Below are positions 61,296-64,000 of a stretch of 64,000 bases of DNA, piece after piece. A program made the position numbers and the translations under genes. The DNA comes from JAFGNB01 sp050304135 (lineage in GTDB: Bacteria > Fibrobacterota > Chitinivibrionia > Chitinivibrionales > Chitinispirillaceae), in contig JBNLDC010000053.1 of NCBI GenBank assembly GCA_050304135.1, positions 62,001 through 126,000 on the forward strand, read 5' to 3'. The notes under the pieces were generated by a model. It saw only the letters and a list, made by a program, of their open reading frames with translations, was not told the DNA's origin and ran no database searches. Every line of letters starts with the position of its first letter. The stretch's first letter is position 1.

Positions 61296-61548
61296 GTGTG
61301 GCACTCCCGCATTCGACAACATCGACGATCTTCTCGCGAGCCGTATCGTCAACCGCAGCCGGTCGAATACCGACCGGACGGATATGGAATCCCGTGATGA
61401 AGAATCGCCATCCGCCCCCCGGGAGCCGTTGAAACCACCGGAAGTACAACACCGCAAATGGTCGGCGCGGACACTGTTCATTGTTGCCGCAGCGGTTGCA
61501 GTTCTTCTTATTGTCAAGTACCTCATCCGTCACTTATCCCGAAGGTAA
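61285..61548 (+). CDS. Small single-pass membrane protein
   Basis: 87 residues from ATG 61285, overlapping the ParA stop, with AAGGAAAGGAACAAGG before it. An N-terminal cytoplasmic acidic and Arg-rich tail of about 60 residues leads to one C-terminal membrane helix (TLFIVAAAVAVLLIVKYLI) ending RHLSRR. Short, tail-anchored-like proteins next to ParA could serve as its membrane partner, in the manner of ParA-like proteins that need a membrane activator. No family is recognised; the overlap strongly suggests they are co-translated. Confidence 0.6.
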   Translation: METECGTPAFDNIDDLLASRIVNRSRSNTDRTDMESRDEESPSAPREPLKPPEVQHRKWSARTLFIVAAAVAVLLIVKYLIRHLSRR

Positions 61549-61558
61549 CCACCAAAGC

Positions 61559-63511
61559 ATGAACAGTGCACTCTCCCCTGCCATTCTGCTGTTGTGTTCA
61601 ACCATTCTTTTACTATCGAAACCGGTTCAGACTGCCGCGGCACAACCGCTCCTGCAGGGAATCGTTGTCGACCGGCGCGGCGCTCCACTGCGCAACGCCG
61701 ATATCTGCCTCTACCGGGCCGGTTTCAACGCACTCGAGGGAAAAACCCTGCAGCGTTTTCCGCAGGGAGCAAGCAGGTGCCGGAAAAGTGACCGTGACGG
61801 CAGGTATGAACTCTACCTTGCCGACCGGACTCGCTATATACTTCTTGCCCGTAAAAAGTCACGCTGGTCGATGCGTGTTCTCGTCCCGGGAGCAACCGGT
61901 GATACGATCCACTCACGCGATACGCTGATCGCACCCGGAACACTGCGATTTCCCGTACGCTGCGAAGATGCGCAGGACCATCAGGTTAAGGTTGCGCTCG
62001 CCGGTACCCCATTTGTTTATTCCGGCTCCGCCACCGGCTCAGTTGAAATATCCGGTGTGCCGCAGGGGACCTACGCTGCAATCATCCGGTCGCTCCGGCA
62101 GGGGTATCGCACGGTACAATGTTCACTTCGCATACGTTCCGCTCAGACCGATGTATTTACCGATACACTGCGGGTACCCCGGGAGAGTGCAGCGTGGGTT
62201 CCGGAAAAACCGGTGATGGTTGCAACAAGCCCCGCGGTTCCCTCCAAACCGACGCCGGTACCTAAAAAACCGGCACCGGCCAAACAGACCGATACCGTTG
62301 CCCAACCGACGGTTCAGCCGGCTCAGCCTCCCGTCAAAAAAGATATTTCCGCAACAGTTCCGAAACGGACCTTTAAAAAACCTGCGGGTAAACCACCGGT
62401 AGTCACCGCCCCGGCCGATACGTTTATCGGCATATTCGACACCCTGACTCTTTCGGGAACCGCCACAGACGACGGGCAGGTGGTCCGCATGGAGTGGGAT
62501 ATAGGCGCGACCGGCAAATTCATCGCAACCGGTGACGGGAACATTCAACTGCCGCCCTTCAAGGCACCGGTCAGCTACCTGAAATGCATTTTCCGTGCAA
62601 CCGACAATGAGGGTCTCTCGGCAACCGATACGATGTTCATCCATGCGGCACTGCTCTGGATGAGCATCTCCCCTCCCAGGGAACTCCTCGGCAGAAACGG
62701 CCATTCGCTTGTCGCATTCAACAATGACCTTCTGATCATCGGCGGCAACCGCAGCGATGTCTGGAGTTCAACCGACGGCATTTCATGGACACTTATCACC
62801 GATGCTGCCCCGTTCGGCAAACTCTTTGGACATACCACCACGGTATTTAAAAACGGGCTCTGGATTGTCGGCGGTAAAACAGGTCCCAAGTCGTTCAGCA
62901 ACGGCGTCTGGACCTCTTCCACCGGCGCACTCTGGAAAAAAGCCGCAAAGCTTCCATTTGATAAACGGGTCTACCACTCCGCGGTTACGTTCCACGGAAA
63001 ACTCTGGATTATCGGTGGTCTGTGCGATTCTGAAACCGACCCGTTCCTCAATGACATCTGGTCGTCGTCCGACGGCATCAACTGGACACTGGTCACCAAA
63101 AATGCCCCGTTTGCTCCACGGTACGGGCATGCGAGCGTGGTGTTCAACAACAAGCTTTACGTACTCGGCGGGTTCAGCGATGCGGTAGGTTCACCGCGGA
63201 GTTTCAATGACGTCTGGGAATCAACCGACGGCACCACCTGGACCTGCACGAACAAGGCCGCGCCGTTTTCAAAGGACCGGTATCACTGTGCGCTCGCGTT
63301 CGACAACAAGCTCTGGATGGTTGGCGGCTACGATAACGAAAGCGGTACCGACCGCTTTACCGATATTCTCTATACCACAAACGGCACCAGCTGGATCAAC
63401 CTGACCGAAAACCTTACCGGCGGGAACCGGTTTTTCTGCGCCGCGGTACCGCTCGGCAACCGCATTCTCGTAAGCCCGTCGGAATCTCACAAACTCTGGA
63501 TCATGCGCTAG
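61559..63511 (+). CDS. Secreted Kelch-repeat protein with carboxypeptidase-regulatory-like and PKD-like domains
   Basis: 650 residues from ATG 61559; the open frame starts at 61481 but its extra residues do not make a signal peptide. Signal: SPAILLLCSTILLLSKPVQTAAA. Next a carboxypeptidase-regulatory-like beta-sandwich (LQGIVVDRRGAPLRNADI, about 38-150), a Pro/Lys-rich linker (about 220-290), a PKD/Ig-like unit (PADTFIGIFDTLTLSGTATD, about 300-385), and about five Kelch blades to the end, seen as repeated HSLVAFNNDLLIIGGNRSDV, WSSTDGISWTLIT, HTTTVFKNGLWIVGGK and HASVVFNNKLYVLGGFS. Kelch propellers bind proteins or sugars. It begins 10 bases after the small membrane protein, third in the ParA operon. 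Confidence 0.82.
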   Translation: MNSALSPAILLLCSTILLLSKPVQTAAAQPLLQGIVVDRRGAPLRNADICLYRAGFNALEGKTLQRFPQGASRCRKSDRDGRYELYLADRTRYILLARKKSRWSMRVLVPGATGDTIHSRDTLIAPGTLRFPVRCEDAQDHQVKVALAGTPFVYSGSATGSVEISGVPQGTYAAIIRSLRQGYRTVQCSLRIRSAQTDVFTDTLRVPRESAAWVPEKPVMVATSPAVPSKPTPVPKKPAPAKQTDTVAQPTVQPAQPPVKKDISATVPKRTFKKPAGKPPVVTAPADTFIGIFDTLTLSGTATDDGQVVRMEWDIGATGKFIATGDGNIQLPPFKAPVSYLKCIFRATDNEGLSATDTMFIHAALLWMSISPPRELLGRNGHSLVAFNNDLLIIGGNRSDVWSSTDGISWTLITDAAPFGKLFGHTTTVFKNGLWIVGGKTGPKSFSNGVWTSSTGALWKKAAKLPFDKRVYHSAVTFHGKLWIIGGLCDSETDPFLNDIWSSSDGINWTLVTKNAPFAPRYGHASVVFNNKLYVLGGFSDAVGSPRSFNDVWESTDGTTWTCTNKAAPFSKDRYHCALAFDNKLWMVGGYDNESGTDRFTDILYTTNGTSWINLTENLTGGNRFFCAAVPLGNRILVSPSESHKLWIMR

Positions 63512-63599
63512 ACAACTACCATTTTTCTCACCGGGATTCCACCCTGCAGTCGCCGAATCTCAGGAGGCACTTCGGACCTCAGGCGAAGCGACGGTAACA

Positions 63600-64000
63600 C
63601 TACGGGGTGAATTCGTCCCACTCGATAGCGGATTCCTCATAGCCGAACGCAGATAAAATCCCGTCGATCACTGTTTCGTTGTGCGTTGCACCCATCACCG
63701 GCTCCCGTATGTTTCTGGCGACCGCAATGTCAACCAGCGGACCGAACGTTCCCATGGTTATCCGCGCTGGGAGATGGGAAGGTGCTCCGCCGGGTCCGCG
63801 AATCCCCGCCCAGAGGGAATCGACAATACATAACTGCTGGCGGACGGGAGAACCACCGAGAATCAACTCCGACTTGTTTTCTTCAATCAATTCACTGGCA
63901 GAGGGACAGCCGAACTTCATGGTACCGGTATGATTTTTCATGGTCAGTGTGAAACCACCGTGTCCAAGGTTGTGGCCTTTGTTCACGGCACAATTCACCA
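63600..64000 (-). CDS. DUF362-type protein, C-terminal part (start outside window)
   Basis: The frame is open to the right edge of the window; GTG at 63998 is only the first codon inside it. About 132 residues remain. The blocks KGHNLGHGGFTLTMKNHTGT, ELILGGSPVRQQLCIVDSLW and RNIREPVMGATHNETVIDGI resemble DUF362 proteins, exported (often Tat) proteins whose fold binds an iron-sulfur cluster or metal. In full proteins a VINVPVxKxHxLxGxTxxxKN signature is near this place. The assignment is fair; the function is unassigned for the family. Confidence 0.6.
   Translation of the reverse strand, partial: VNCAVNKGHNLGHGGFTLTMKNHTGTMKFGCPSASELIEENKSELILGGSPVRQQLCIVDSLWAGIRGPGGAPSHLPARITMGTFGPLVDIAVARNIREPVMGATHNETVIDGILSAFGYEESAIEWDEFTP

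Overview
The window looks like chromosome of a free-living, Gram-negative, probably anaerobic bacterium of the Fibrobacterota (Chitinivibrionia-like) or a close relative. Supporting evidence: a large secreted fibro-slime domain protein (16.7-20.4 kb), a TamA/TamB pair, an outer-membrane secretin with pseudopilins, a ferredoxin-fused EtfA, and an EF-G of the spdEFG1/mtEFG1 type. The phylum is an inference; no rRNA or other decisive marker lies in the window. I found no rRNA or tRNA gene, CRISPR array, IS element or prophage.

Layout. 1-0.72 kb: AT-rich DNA unlike the rest, holding the 3' ends of two convergent genes (an alginate-lyase-family protein and a monomeric NADP-isocitrate dehydrogenase with an internal stop). 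The second is cut off abruptly at about 705, so this is a transfer remnant or an assembly junction. 0.76-9 kb: DUF1353 protein, GNAT acetyltransferase, an envelope protein, an AsmA-family protein, a two-gene hypothetical operon and a PHP-domain phosphoesterase. 9.1-16.1 kb: tamB, tamA and an AmmeMemoRadiSam radical SAM enzyme. 16.1-25.7 kb: fibro-slime protein, then on the minus strand a FecR/Ig-like secreted protein followed by a beta-helix/beta-barrel outer-membrane protein. 25.9-35.1 kb: ybeY, CorC/HlyC CBS protein, etfB-etfA, hisG, hflK-hflC, a fused SpmA-SpmB protein and a Nudix hydrolase. 35.3-37.1 kb: amtB-glnK behind a good sigma-54 promoter. 37.4-42.4 kb: a secreted hypothetical, a pirin, and a minus-strand group of glycosyltransferase, FapA (DUF342) and tandem-STAS protein. 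42.4-45.6 kb: fusA and a RecA-like ATPase of unknown function, closed by a strong terminator. 46.9-55.5 kb: a type II secretion/type IV pilus-like operon (E, D, L, M, C, K, I and J equivalents). 55.5-56.9 kb: a gene-poor stretch with repeated hairpins and a 42-bp minisatellite in a decayed reading frame. 56.9-63.5 kb: a multi-PAS hybrid histidine kinase on the minus strand, then ParA ATPase, a small membrane protein and a secreted Kelch protein. The right edge cuts a DUF362 protein.

How the parts fit: much of the window builds or uses the cell envelope. TamA/TamB and AsmA handle outer-membrane assembly and lipid movement. The secretion operon exports folded proteins or assembles a pseudopilus. 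The fibro-slime, FecR/Ig and beta-helix proteins are probable surface components. Nitrogen sensing (amtB-glnK), electron transfer (EtfBA with ferredoxin) and membrane quality control (HflKC) make up the physiological core. The most unusual items are a GspK-like pseudopilin whose body resembles a bactofilin-type beta-helix, the mitochondrial-type EF-G coupled to an unassigned ATPase, the ParA/membrane/Kelch operon, and the FecR/beta-helix surface pair.
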